11,466 nt of DNA. It comes from Candidatus Heimdallarchaeota archaeon (GTDB lineage Archaea > Asgardarchaeota > Heimdallarchaeia > Heimdallarchaeales > Kariarchaeaceae). The notes under the pieces are model-generated. The model was not told the origin of the DNA and did not search any database. It was given only the letters and a program-made list of their open reading frames with translations. Below are positions 1 through 5,562 of this stretch, in pieces. The position numbers and the translations under genes are program-made. Location: NCBI GenBank assembly GCA_022574115.1, contig JACZSS010000026.1, positions 1-11,466 on the forward strand, in the 5' to 3' direction. How positions within the stretch are numbered: the stretch's first letter is position 1; each line of letters starts with the position of its first letter.

Positions 1-12
1 TTCTTGTGTCAT
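1..12 (-). CDS. 5' end of a minus-strand gene (first four codons, M-T-Q-E)
   Basis: Reading the minus strand from base 12 gives ATG ACA CAA GAA, cut off by the window edge. A perfect AAGGAGG lies 7 bases upstream, the same spacing seen for the two clear Shine-Dalgarno-led starts in the right-hand operon. Nothing can be said about the product from four residues. The call rests only on the start codon and ribosome-binding site. Confidence 0.6.
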
Positions 13-19
13 TTAATTT

Positions 20-26
20 CCTCCTT
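20..26 (-). promoter_or_regulatory. Shine-Dalgarno site of the gene running off the left edge
   Basis: The plus strand reads CCTCCTT, so the minus strand reads AAGGAGG, followed by 7 bases and ATG. It is one of the strongest ribosome-binding sites in the window and is unlike the monocistronic genes to its right, which lack one. It implies a transcript with a 5' leader or an upstream gene in the same operon. Confidence 0.65.
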
Positions 27-141
27 CATTTGTAATATCTGGATGAAAAAATTCGGCGAGTCATCTCGAGGTAGGTTGTTTAATTTAGAATAATTTTGTA
101 AGAAGACGACTCCTCATTGAGTTAACCTCAACGTTACTCCC

Positions 142-330
142 ATGTATTTATTATTAAACAATTCGGATGGGTTCAGACAAATCATAAATGCAGCTCAAGT
201 ATTTGTTTCCAATACCGATCAATCAAACTGCACAAACGAGGTTATGAGCATAGTTAAAGCAATTAATCCACTTAGTTATTTGGATAAGACACCTATCAGA
301 TTAATCTATCCTGTAATTTATGAAAATTGA
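142..330 (+). CDS. Small hypothetical protein (62 aa), member of a local repeated family
   Basis: I do not recognise the product. The frame is open from ATG to TGA with no signal peptide, TM segment or metal motif. Residues 13-27 (QIINAAQVFVSNTDQ) resemble residues 11-25 of the frame at 817-960 (KIISVVNAFFHQIEA) and the decayed frame at 1669-1764 (INVVQVFFSNIQ). The DNA at 184-215 matches 1699-1730 at 28 of 32 positions. Upstream sequence is also similar between this copy and the 1669 copy (a GTTAAC-rich stretch and a TTTAATTTAGAAT-like stretch). No Shine-Dalgarno site or convincing TATA box at the usual distance is visible. It could be a degraded relative rather than an expressed gene; sharing a protein-level pattern with two other frames is the main support. 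Confidence 0.4.
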   Translation: MYLLLNNSDGFRQIINAAQVFVSNTDQSNCTNEVMSIVKAINPLSYLDKTPIRLIYPVIYEN

Positions 331-337
331 CCAACTA

Positions 338-352
338 GTAAGACGTACTTAT
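338..352 (+). repeat. Copy 1 of a 15-base repeat GTAAGACGTACTTAT
   Basis: This 15-mer matches GTAAGACCTACTTAT at 797-811 in 14 of 15 positions. The core is a weak dyad (TAAG, five bases, CTTA). Copy 1 lies just after the stop of the small frame 142-330 and downstream of the stop of the minus-strand gene at 383. It could be an operator or the remains of duplicated flank from the small-frame family. Function is unknown. Confidence 0.4.
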
Positions 353-382
353 GCGTTATTGTGGTCATGATCACAGTTATGT

Positions 383-664
383 TCAAGTTTCGAGCTCATT
401 CACGAAGGTTAGAAACCGCATCTGAGGCTCTCCAACAACGCCTGAATCTTTCATTGCCTGCTGAAACTCTCCACTTTCCCTAGATCTTGCGACATCGGCC
501 TTGTTCATGGCCTTTATTACGATTGTAACATCATTTCGTGCTTCTGGATCACTATATGCCACTGCACCTCTAGAACCATATTCTTTTCTCAAACCAACAT
601 TATTTTCAAAATTGGTTTTCCATTTGTCAAAATCTTCTACTTTCAGTTTTATTTCCAAACACAT
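383..664 (-). CDS. ABM/cyclase-like dimeric alpha-beta barrel protein (93 aa)
   Basis: The 93 residues fit the small single-domain ferredoxin-like proteins related to antibiotic-biosynthesis monooxygenases. There is a first beta strand (LEIKLKV), then D-F-D-K-W-K starting helix 1, a central strand (VTIVIKAM), a second helix beginning after N-K-A-D-V-A, and a closing G-V-V-G-x-P ... FL strand near residues 75-86. Such proteins are cytoplasmic homodimers; many have no known substrate, so no reaction is assigned. The ATG start puts the first strand at the very N terminus, as is usual. There is no Shine-Dalgarno site. A TATA-like ATTTAAA lies 29 bases upstream of the ATG, which fits a leaderless transcript. 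The gene stands alone between small plus-strand frames. Family assignment is from motif pattern and length only. Confidence 0.85.
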   Translation of the reverse strand: MCLEIKLKVEDFDKWKTNFENNVGLRKEYGSRGAVAYSDPEARNDVTIVIKAMNKADVARSRESGEFQQAMKDSGVVGEPQMRFLTFVNELET

Positions 665-689
665 ATTGTTCTCGGCTTTTGCTCAAATG

Positions 690-696
690 TTTAAAT
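690..696 (-). promoter_or_regulatory. TATA-like box for the ABM-like gene
   Basis: On the minus strand the sequence is ATTTAAA, centred about 29 bases before the ATG at 664, preceded by a purine-rich GAAGATA that could serve as BRE. With archaeal spacing this places transcription start at or within a few bases of the ATG. Confidence 0.5.
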
Positions 697-796
697 GTAT
701 CTTCTAGCGTTTGGTTGACTTACAAGTGTCACTCAAGTATTGCGAGGTTTCAAGAAGTATAGTCTAACTGACCTCTACTTCTATTTTGCCAAGTTT

Positions 797-811
797 GTAA
801 GACCTACTTAT
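797..811 (+). repeat. Copy 2 of the 15-base repeat (GTAAGACCTACTTAT)
   Basis: This copy differs from 338-352 by one base and ends 5 bases before the ATG at 817. Its place directly ahead of a start would suit an operator near the transcription start, but it may equally be conserved flank of the repeated small-frame family. Confidence 0.4.
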
Positions 812-816
812 CATAA

Positions 817-960
817 ATGATCTTAAAACGTTCTGAGCAGACCGAAAAAATCATAAGCGTGGTTAATGCATTTTTTCATCAAATTGAAGCAGATAAGAGA
901 ATCACAGTATCTCCATACCAATTATTGCAACTAAATAAGATACTTAAGGCATTGAGTTAA
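817..960 (+). CDS. Small hypothetical protein (47 aa), related to 142-330 and 1669-1764
   Basis: ATG to TAA encodes 47 residues with a balanced, protein-like composition: a charged start (MILKRSEQTE), an amphipathic KIISVVNAFFHQIEADKR segment, then SPYQLLQLNKILKAL, which should form a helix. Residues 12-26 match the other two small frames (I-x-V-V-x-x-F-F-x-x-I pattern). I do not recognise a family. No Shine-Dalgarno site is present; a weak T/A-rich CTATTTTG lies about 30 bases upstream. It looks the most gene-like of the three copies because the C-terminal half keeps a coherent helical pattern. It might be a small DNA- or protein-binding peptide, but nothing in the sequence fixes that. Confidence 0.5.
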   Translation: MILKRSEQTEKIISVVNAFFHQIEADKRITVSPYQLLQLNKILKALS

Positions 961-1148
961 CTTATCGATGAGCGTATGTTATCAAAAATATAATGAAATA
1001 GGCAGACGAAATTATTATTCGCTATTTTTTCCCTTGAACATTTCGTTCGCTGTATCACTTTTAAGGAAATGTCTAATAAATCATTTTACCATCAGGAGAA
1101 TAAATTTCGATCGATCTGAGTTACCCTCGCTTTTGACAAACTTTCTGA

Positions 1149-1239
1149 ACCTCAAATCACAAAGTCTATGTTTGAATCTCTTTTCTTTTCCTGCAGACTA
1201 CACCTGATTCAAAATCCGATCGAGTTTGTGATTTGAGGT
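1149..1239. repeat. Nested perfect inverted repeat (15 bp outer, 8 bp inner arms)
   Basis: The outer arms ACCTCAAATCACAAA (1149-1163) and TTTGTGATTTGAGGT (1225-1239) are perfect reverse complements. Inside them TTTGAATC (1171-1178) pairs perfectly with GATTCAAA (1206-1213), leaving unpaired 7- and 11-base strands between the stems and a 27-base pyrimidine-rich loop. A transcript would fold into a long two-stem hairpin. The length and terminal arms also suit a MITE-like element, but no exact target-site duplication flanks it. Confidence 0.6.
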
Positions 1240-1416
1240 GTGAAAACTTTGTTGAAACAGAGGTTTACAACAGATCGATGTAGGAGGAACATTTAACGAA
1301 AGCTAGTATTTCATATATTGACTTCGCCATTGGTTGAGCATCGAGTTTGTCAGATATCCTCGTAAAACTGATCGATTGGATTCACTAAGCCAAATTCTAG
1401 TTCACAAAAAACTGGA

Positions 1417-1425
1417 TTATAAAAA
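1417..1425 (+). promoter_or_regulatory. Orphan TATA-like box upstream of a hairpin
   Basis: TTATAAAAA is a good match to an archaeal TATA box and lies far from any called gene start. A transcript would begin about 25 bases on, near 1445, where a G/C-rich hairpin starts. This arrangement would suit a small RNA gene, but no RNA family is recognised. Confidence 0.3.
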
Positions 1426-1443
1426 CTAGAGACCCCGCCCTTT

Positions 1444-1468
1444 TCTCCCTTGATGAGGGATAGGGAGA
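1444..1468 (+). repeat. Hairpin TCTCCCT ... AGGGAGA
   Basis: Perfect 7-bp arms (1444-1450 and 1462-1468) enclose an 11-base loop; an alternative 5-bp stem TCCCT/AGGGA shares the left arm. It sits in otherwise A/T-rich sequence just downstream of a TATA-like box. There is no T tract directly after it, so a bacterial-type terminator is unlikely. Confidence 0.45.
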
Positions 1469-1553
1469 TTTGATATTTTGTCAATAGCAATTTATCGAAA
1501 AGTGTTAATACTTTCTTTCAACCCAATATTGATAATCCTGAACGTCGATCTGT

Positions 1554-1572
1554 GGTTAGCTCCGGTGCTACC
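1554..1572 (+). repeat. Small hairpin with hexaloop
   Basis: GGTTAGC (1554-1560) pairs with GCTACC (1567-1572) with one bulged T, closing a TCCGGT loop. It is short and may be chance; it is noted because it lies in the same gene-free stretch as the other dyads. Confidence 0.25.
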
Positions 1573-1668
1573 TAATTACATAACTGGCCTTTGGTTAAAT
1601 CAGAATATTTTCGACTAATCATCATACAAAAGGTTAACTCAAAGACGTATTAATTTACCTTTTATTAT

Positions 1669-1764
1669 ATGACACGGAAAGCGATTCCGACTCTTCATAT
1701 AAATGTAGTTCAAGTATTTTTTTCCAATATTCAACAACAGAAGGGAGATCCAAAGCGTTTCTAA
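1669..1764 (+). pseudogene. Decayed third copy of the small-frame family (31 aa)
   Basis: ATG at 1669 opens a frame M-T-R-K-A-I-P-T-L-H-I-N-V-V-Q-V-F-F-S-N-I-Q-Q... that stops at TAA 1762-1764, shorter than the 47 and 62 residues of its relatives. The DNA at 1699-1730 is 28/32 identical to 184-215. Past the stop, similarity to the first copy seems to continue (TAAAACAATTA here against TAAAGCAATTA at 257-267), which is what a truncated copy would show. The TAA falls within the likely promoter region of the next gene at 1794. Confidence 0.45.
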
Positions 1765-1793
1765 AACAATTAGATCTGAATAGTTTATCCAAT

Positions 1794-2276
1794 ATGGTCG
1801 ATCTTGAGTCAGTCTCTAGAAGAGTCCACGAATTTTTTACAGGACGGGATTACACAATTGCAGTTGCAGAATCTTGTACCGGAGGGCTCATCTGTCACTC
1901 ACTAACAAATCATTCTGGATCTAGTAAATATTTCACGCAGGGAGTAGTCACGTACTCCGCAGAGGCCAAAACGAATATATTAAAAATTCCAAGACAGCAA
2001 ATTACCAAATATGGAGTGGTGTCGATACAAATTGCATTAGAGATGGCGAAACAAGTACGGATTTTGTTTAATTCAAATATAGGGATTTCATCAACGGGTT
2101 TCACAGGACCTTCAGGGGGAACAATTGAGCATTCGGTTGGCACAGCATTTGTAGCCGTTGCTACAGATAAGTGGTCAAAATCGGTCGAGATCCATTCTAG
2201 TTCGGATCGAGAAGGAAATAAAAGCTATTTTGCAGCACGTGCCCTCGAATTAATCCTCGAAATCGATGCTGAATAA
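1794..2276 (+). CDS. pncC: Stand-alone CinA C-terminal domain protein (NMN amidohydrolase family)
   Basis: The 160 residues cover the CinA_C/COG1546 fold and little else, the usual length for the single-domain form. Signature segments are A-E-S-C-T-G-G (residues 25-31), G-V-V-T-Y-S-x-E-A-K (50-59), the G-V-V-S turn (74-77) and the T-G-F-T-G-P-S-G-G-T glycine-rich loop (101-110) followed by V-G-T. Characterised relatives hydrolyse nicotinamide mononucleotide to nicotinate mononucleotide and ammonia in pyridine nucleotide recycling; that activity here is inferred from family. The N-terminal MoCF-like domain of full CinA is absent. ATG 1794 is the first start in the frame; the frame is open back to about 1638 but without ATG, GTG or TTG. 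No Shine-Dalgarno site; an A/T-rich CTAAAACAA about 27 bases upstream may be the TATA box. It is likely a single gene. Confidence 0.92.
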   Translation: MVDLESVSRRVHEFFTGRDYTIAVAESCTGGLICHSLTNHSGSSKYFTQGVVTYSAEAKTNILKIPRQQITKYGVVSIQIALEMAKQVRILFNSNIGISSTGFTGPSGGTIEHSVGTAFVAVATDKWSKSVEIHSSSDREGNKSYFAARALELILEIDAE

Positions 2277-2320
2277 TTACGAGGCCATAGAAGGATCGAT
2301 TTATTCAAATTAGAACCATT

Positions 2321-2332
2321 TAGGATAAAAAA
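2321..2332 (+). promoter_or_regulatory. TATA-like region for the DUF92 gene
   Basis: TAGGATAAAAAA is centred about 28 bases before the TTG at 2355. With no Shine-Dalgarno site nearby this favours a leaderless transcript starting at the TTG codon, and so supports that start. Confidence 0.35.
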
Positions 2333-2354
2333 GACTATAATTACACCAGATTAA

Positions 2355-3212
2355 TTGCTTGATTTTGCCGATAGATGGCTACTCCTTTTTGGTGTCATAG
2401 TCAATTTACCAGTTGGTTATTTTGCATTCAGGAAAAAGTCACTAACGTTTCCAGGAGGATTCTTGGCTGCAGCGATAATAGGATTTACTCTGTTCATTGT
2501 CCATCCGATTCAATGGCTAATCCTCTTAATATTTTTTAGCTCGTCATCGGTTTTGTCAAAATACAACTCTGGGAACACATTCAAACAAGAAGCTATGAAA
2601 TTCGCGGAAAAGGGGGGAACCCGTGATGTAATCCAGATATTTGCGAATGGAGGTGTAGCATTTATTGTTGCAGTTTCGGTCTTGTATGGGAGTGGGCTAC
2701 TATATCAGCAATTGGATGCCCCCCTCATGGTCTTAATTGTAAGTTCTTTTGCAGCTGCAAATGCGGATACGTGGGCAACTGAAATCGGTACAACTTCCCG
2801 GATAAATCCAGTGTGGATACTTGATCCACGTAAACGGGTACCAAGAGGTACTTCTGGGGGAGTTAGCATAAAAGGGACAATAGGTTCTTTAATAGGCAGC
2901 TTAGTAATTGCTGTTTTTTATGTCGTCTTCATAGCAATAAACAATCAGTCATTAGACGCTCGCTTCTTTCCACTAATCATAATAATTACATTTTTAGGAG
3001 TTTTGGGTTCGTTTATTGATACTTTACTGGGGGCTACAGTTCAGGCTAAATTTCAATGTCCGTCTTGTGTGAAAACCACAGAAAAACGATTCCATGTGCA
3101 CAATGAAAAGGTTGACACCAACCACACAGGAGGCTTGAAGTTCTTTAGTAATGATGTCGTCAATTTCGTGTCAATAGCATCAGCAAGCCTGACGGTTTTC
3201 TTAATTTTGTAA
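2355..3212 (+). CDS. DUF92 / TMEM19 / VTE6-family integral membrane protein
   Basis: The 285 residues carry the DUF92 signature blocks: E-K-G-G-T-R-D-V-x-Q-x-x-A-N-G-G (residues 85-100), A-A-N-A-D-T-W-A-T-E-I-G (134-145), R-K-R-V-P-R-G-T-S-G-G-V-S-x-x-G-T (159-175), G-S-F-I-D-T-L-L-G-A-T-V-Q (218-230) and a C-terminal S-N-D-V-V-N-F (265-271). There are about six hydrophobic segments. The plant relative VTE6 is a CTP-using phytyl-phosphate kinase, so a role in isoprenoid-phosphate metabolism at the membrane is plausible, but the archaeal substrate is not known. C-P-S-C (235-238) and later H-V-H (247-249) could bind a metal. The start is TTG. The gene follows the CinA-type gene after 78 bases and ends 2 bases from the convergent peptidase. 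Confidence 0.92.
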   Translation: MLDFADRWLLLFGVIVNLPVGYFAFRKKSLTFPGGFLAAAIIGFTLFIVHPIQWLILLIFFSSSSVLSKYNSGNTFKQEAMKFAEKGGTRDVIQIFANGGVAFIVAVSVLYGSGLLYQQLDAPLMVLIVSSFAAANADTWATEIGTTSRINPVWILDPRKRVPRGTSGGVSIKGTIGSLIGSLVIAVFYVVFIAINNQSLDARFFPLIIIITFLGVLGSFIDTLLGATVQAKFQCPSCVKTTEKRFHVHNEKVDTNHTGGLKFFSNDVVNFVSIASASLTVFLIL

Positions 3213-3214
3213 TT

Positions 3215-4381
3215 CTACCAAGGAAATTGAGTTAGTCTCCGTGCTTGATTTTTACCAACTACCCATGTGTCCTCAATACCGACACCCGATTTCAAAGCAG
3301 GAAAAATGAATTTAGGTTCCATCGCAACTAATTGTCCGCTGACCAATGGAGTATCATAACCTGATGTGATTATTGGAAATTCATCTAACTCCAATCCCAC
3401 GCCATGCCCAATAAAGGCGACTTTGTCATTTTTGGGTCCCATAAAACTCTCGAAATATCCTAGTTCAGTCACCAGTTCATTTAATTCAAAATAGAGATCT
3501 TTCGGGTTTTTCGATTCGACTAAATTCTTTTTTACATGGTTTTGAACTTGTTTTGCAACTTCGTAAGCCTCCTCGAGATTTGGATCAACATTACCAACAA
3601 AAAACGTTCGAGTTTCATCTGCCGTATAACCCTCCCAAACTCCAGTAGTATCTATCAGTACCGCATCATGATCTCGGATTTTTCTTCTTGAAGGTCCGTT
3701 CTTATGCATCTTAGATAATCCTTGTCCACTGACTGGTCCGAACATACTATTCAAGGTGATAGTGCTTTCTCCAGCCATAACATACCCATTTGTTGTGTAA
3801 TTATGCTGGAAGTTTCTAATCTGGACAAAGCCAGGATGCCCCTGGCGTCTGAGGAAATGATCAATCTCCGCCGATAGGTCTAACTCAGTTACCCCAGGTT
3901 TGATTTTATCCTGTATATATTCAAACGATTCATCGGTCTGTTTACATGCTTTTTCCATTAATTTGATCTCTTCTTCACTCTTGACTGATCTTATTTGTCG
4001 CAACGCAGGACTGATATCCTTAATTTCTGGATTCCCAAAAGCATTTTCAATGTATTTTATTGTTTTATAAGGTACGATATCCAACTCAAGGCCTATCGAC
4101 TCGATCTTTAGATTTTTAGCAATGGTTTTGAAAAGTCTAAACGAAGCCATTTCAGATACCGGTAACTCGCTTTCCATTTCTGCTAATGGAAGATTTCTCC
4201 GAACATAATGATGTAATTCATCCGCTAAGATTAGAACCCCATCCATTCCAATCCCAGAATAGTATGTAAGGTCTGCCCGTGAAAAAATAATTGATAATGA
4301 AAGATCCTTTAGCTTTGATTTAAGGGTATTATACCGTTTTCTGAATTCTGCTTTTGCAAACAAAGGAGGAGATTCATTCAT
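3215..4381 (-). CDS. M24-family metallopeptidase (Xaa-Pro peptidase-like)
   Basis: The 388 residues show a creatinase-type N-terminal domain (about 1-135) and a pita-bread M24 catalytic domain (about 136-380). The five dinuclear metal ligands are all present: D244 (in V-L-I-D-T-T-G), D255 (in T-A-D-E-T-R-T), H326 (in G-H-G-V-G-L), E355 (in A-M-E-P-K) and E370 (in G-I-E-D-T). Family members cleave the bond before proline at the N terminus of peptides, in the cytoplasm, with Mn or Co. Odd point: the His usual in G-L-E-V-H-E is Asp here (G-L-E-L-D-E-F-P, residue 333), so true prolidase specificity is uncertain. ATG start; a TATA-like box lies 25 bases upstream with no Shine-Dalgarno site, so probably leaderless. 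It is divergent from the zinc-ribbon gene and its stop nearly abuts that of the DUF92 gene. Confidence 0.93.
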   Translation of the reverse strand: MNESPPLFAKAEFRKRYNTLKSKLKDLSLSIIFSRADLTYYSGIGMDGVLILADELHHYVRRNLPLAEMESELPVSEMASFRLFKTIAKNLKIESIGLELDIVPYKTIKYIENAFGNPEIKDISPALRQIRSVKSEEEIKLMEKACKQTDESFEYIQDKIKPGVTELDLSAEIDHFLRRQGHPGFVQIRNFQHNYTTNGYVMAGESTITLNSMFGPVSGQGLSKMHKNGPSRRKIRDHDAVLIDTTGVWEGYTADETRTFFVGNVDPNLEEAYEVAKQVQNHVKKNLVESKNPKDLYFELNELVTELGYFESFMGPKNDKVAFIGHGVGLELDEFPIITSGYDTPLVSGQLVAMEPKFIFPALKSGVGIEDTWVVGKNQARRLTQFPW

Positions 4382-4401
4382 AATATAGCCTAAAATTGAT
4401 G

Positions 4402-4409
4402 TAATATAG
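4402..4409 (-). promoter_or_regulatory. TATA box of the M24 peptidase gene
   Basis: On the minus strand CTATATTA, preceded by CGAAAT as a possible BRE, is centred about 25 bases before the ATG at 4381. The 8-mer GCTATATT that includes it recurs directly against the start codon (4382-4389), exactly 21 bases away, so one copy may be regulatory. Confidence 0.6.
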
Positions 4410-4421
4410 CGATTTCGTTAG

Positions 4422-4433
4422 CTTGTCGACAGG
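4422..4433. promoter_or_regulatory. Palindrome CTTGTCGACAGG between divergent promoters
   Basis: TGTCGACA is a perfect 8-bp palindrome, extended by one mismatched (T/G) and one matched pair to 12 bases. It lies between the TATA boxes of the divergent peptidase and zinc-ribbon genes, so a regulator bound here could touch both. It is short, so chance is not excluded. Confidence 0.25.
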
Positions 4434-4474
4434 ATTTGGAAAAATATAGGAATCAAATCTTTGGTAGAGTCGGT

Positions 4475-4487
4475 TACTTCATATTGA
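4475..4487 (+). promoter_or_regulatory. TATA-like region for the zinc-ribbon membrane gene
   Basis: TACTTCATATTGA is centred about 26 bases before the GTG at 4507 but only about 20 before the TTG at 4501. The spacing supports GTG 4507 as the start of a leaderless transcript. Confidence 0.35.
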
Positions 4488-4506
4488 ACAATTCACATTC
4501 TTGATT

Positions 4507-5484
4507 GTGAGTGACCCAATACCACCAACTTCAGACAAGTTCTGCGCTCAGTGTGGAAGCTCACTCGAACCCGATGTAAAATTTTGTTCAAACTGTGGAA
4601 AGGAAATTGGTGTACCCTCAGGGACAGGTCTTCTTCCAGCAGGAGCACCAGTTCAACCAACTTTCCAAAGTGAAAATTTTCAACAACCACAACCACAATC
4701 CCAATACTATCCTGATGGAACTCTAGCCCCTGCATACTCAGATCCGGCAAGAATCACTACGCCCCAAGGTATTTCTGAAGTAAAAGCTCCTCGTTTAGAT
4801 CGAGAAGAAATAATTTTAATCGTAATTATTACTGGAATGAGTGGAATCTCACACTTATTGAGATATTTGCTTATTTACAACAGGTTTCCTTCGTTTTGGG
4901 AATTTATAATACCTTTCCCGTTTTATTTTCTTCTTTTTATCATCCTGTTTGGAACTTACAAAGGTTTCCTCCAAAAACGGGGGTTACAAGCAAGTTTAGA
5001 TGTCGATCGCTATGAGCATATGCTCTCATTATTTTTGTCCACATTTTTTTTGACAACAATTGCACATCGTCTTCGACCAGATAAATCTAAATCCACAATA
5101 CCCGAGAGCGTGAGTATTCCGCAGTCATCCAAACTTGGATTTTCCTATCAGCAATACGATCACGATGACTATATCGAAAGCTACATTCAACCTCGATCGT
5201 ATATGTTCCAGACTGTAATCAGTCTAATTATTGCAATTGTATTACTATATATGTACATAAACGATACAGTTCCTATTCTGACCGAGACCACGCGATTAAT
5301 ATCAGCGTATTTTGGGGCTTTTGTGGTAGTAAACGTCGCGCCAGCTGTTGGGAAGTATAATAGAGAATTTAGTCAAATGGGACGGTTTAGAACACTGTTA
5401 ATATTTCTCATTGGCTTCATTGTTACACTATTAGCCCTTTTTGGAATTACATTTATTACAGCTTTGTCTAACAGATTACCGTGA
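4507..5484 (+). CDS. Zinc-ribbon multi-pass membrane protein
   Basis: From GTG 4507 the product has 325 residues. C13-x2-C16 and C27-x2-C30 form a short zinc ribbon at the cytoplasmic N terminus (FCAQCGSSLEPDVKFCSNCG). Then comes a Pro/Gln/Ser-rich linker (about 38-95) and five to six hydrophobic segments near 102-124, 130-151, 170-186 (weak), 234-251, 265-282 and 296-318, with a polar loop at about 187-233. Such ribbons are common as docking modules on archaeal membrane proteins. I recognise no enzymatic motif; an M50-type HExxH is absent. An in-frame TTG lies two codons upstream (4501), but GTG gives the typical M-S-D-P start and better promoter spacing. The moxR gene follows after 77 bases on the same strand, so a functional link is possible, although a dyad and an A/T-rich segment suggest moxR has its own promoter. 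Confidence 0.8.
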   Translation: MSDPIPPTSDKFCAQCGSSLEPDVKFCSNCGKEIGVPSGTGLLPAGAPVQPTFQSENFQQPQPQSQYYPDGTLAPAYSDPARITTPQGISEVKAPRLDREEIILIVIITGMSGISHLLRYLLIYNRFPSFWEFIIPFPFYFLLFIILFGTYKGFLQKRGLQASLDVDRYEHMLSLFLSTFFLTTIAHRLRPDKSKSTIPESVSIPQSSKLGFSYQQYDHDDYIESYIQPRSYMFQTVISLIIAIVLLYMYINDTVPILTETTRLISAYFGAFVVVNVAPAVGKYNREFSQMGRFRTLLIFLIGFIVTLLALFGITFITALSNRLP

Positions 5485-5534
5485 CGTAAAGAAAATCAAA
5501 AACAAGAAATTTACTTGGATGCAATGTAAGACTT

Positions 5535-5562
5535 CAAATTTCAATATGTGATTCGAAATTTG
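5535..5562. promoter_or_regulatory. Perfect dyad CAAATTTC/GAAATTTG at the moxR start (operator candidate)
   Basis: CAAATTTC (5535-5542) and GAAATTTG (5555-5562) are perfect reverse complements with a 12-base spacer. The right arm ends on the G of the GTG start codon and the left arm falls where a TATA box would lie for a leaderless transcript. A dimeric regulator bound here would block TBP/TFB or polymerase entry, so this is the best operator candidate in the window. No promoter stands out more strongly nearby. Confidence 0.45.

Larger units (their letters stand above)
961..1668. other. Stretch without a convincing gene, rich in inverted repeats
   Basis: About 700 bases carry no frame I would call a gene. 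It contains the nested inverted repeat at 1149-1239, an orphan AGGAGG at 1282-1287 with no start codon at the right distance, a 7-bp dyad TCTAGTT/AACTAGA (1396-1402, 1424-1430), a TATA-like TTATAAAAA at 1417-1425 and a hairpin at 1444-1468. There is also an imperfect 16-base palindrome at 1499-1514 and a small hairpin at 1554-1572. No tRNA, rRNA or CRISPR array was seen. The region may host non-coding RNA or element remains. Confidence 0.5.

Noticed and set aside
361..374. Near-palindrome GTGGTCATGATCAC as a terminator or operator
   Set aside because: It has no loop and one mismatched pair, and no neighbouring promoter makes it meaningful.
968..1207. Open frame of 79 codons on the plus strand
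   Set aside because: No promoter or ribosome-binding site, a composition not like a protein family, and its 3' part overlaps the left arms and loop of the inverted repeat at 1149-1239. Probably a chance frame in low-GC DNA.
1136..1252. Target-site duplication around the nested inverted repeat
   Set aside because: AAACTTT occurs on both sides but not adjacent to the arm ends and in different offsets, so it is not a clean duplication.
1282..1298. AGGAGG in the gene-free stretch as a ribosome-binding site
   Set aside because: No ATG, GTG or TTG lies at a useful distance and the frames after it close quickly (ACG frame after 13 codons).
1450..1542. C/D-box guide RNA (TTGATGA ... CTGA)
   Set aside because: The spacing between the boxes is too long and no internal C'/D' pair is placed correctly.
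4820..4890. Site-2 protease (M50) motif in the zinc-ribbon membrane protein
   Set aside because: The segment reads G-I-S-H-L-L-R-Y; no HExxH or later Asp motif exists.
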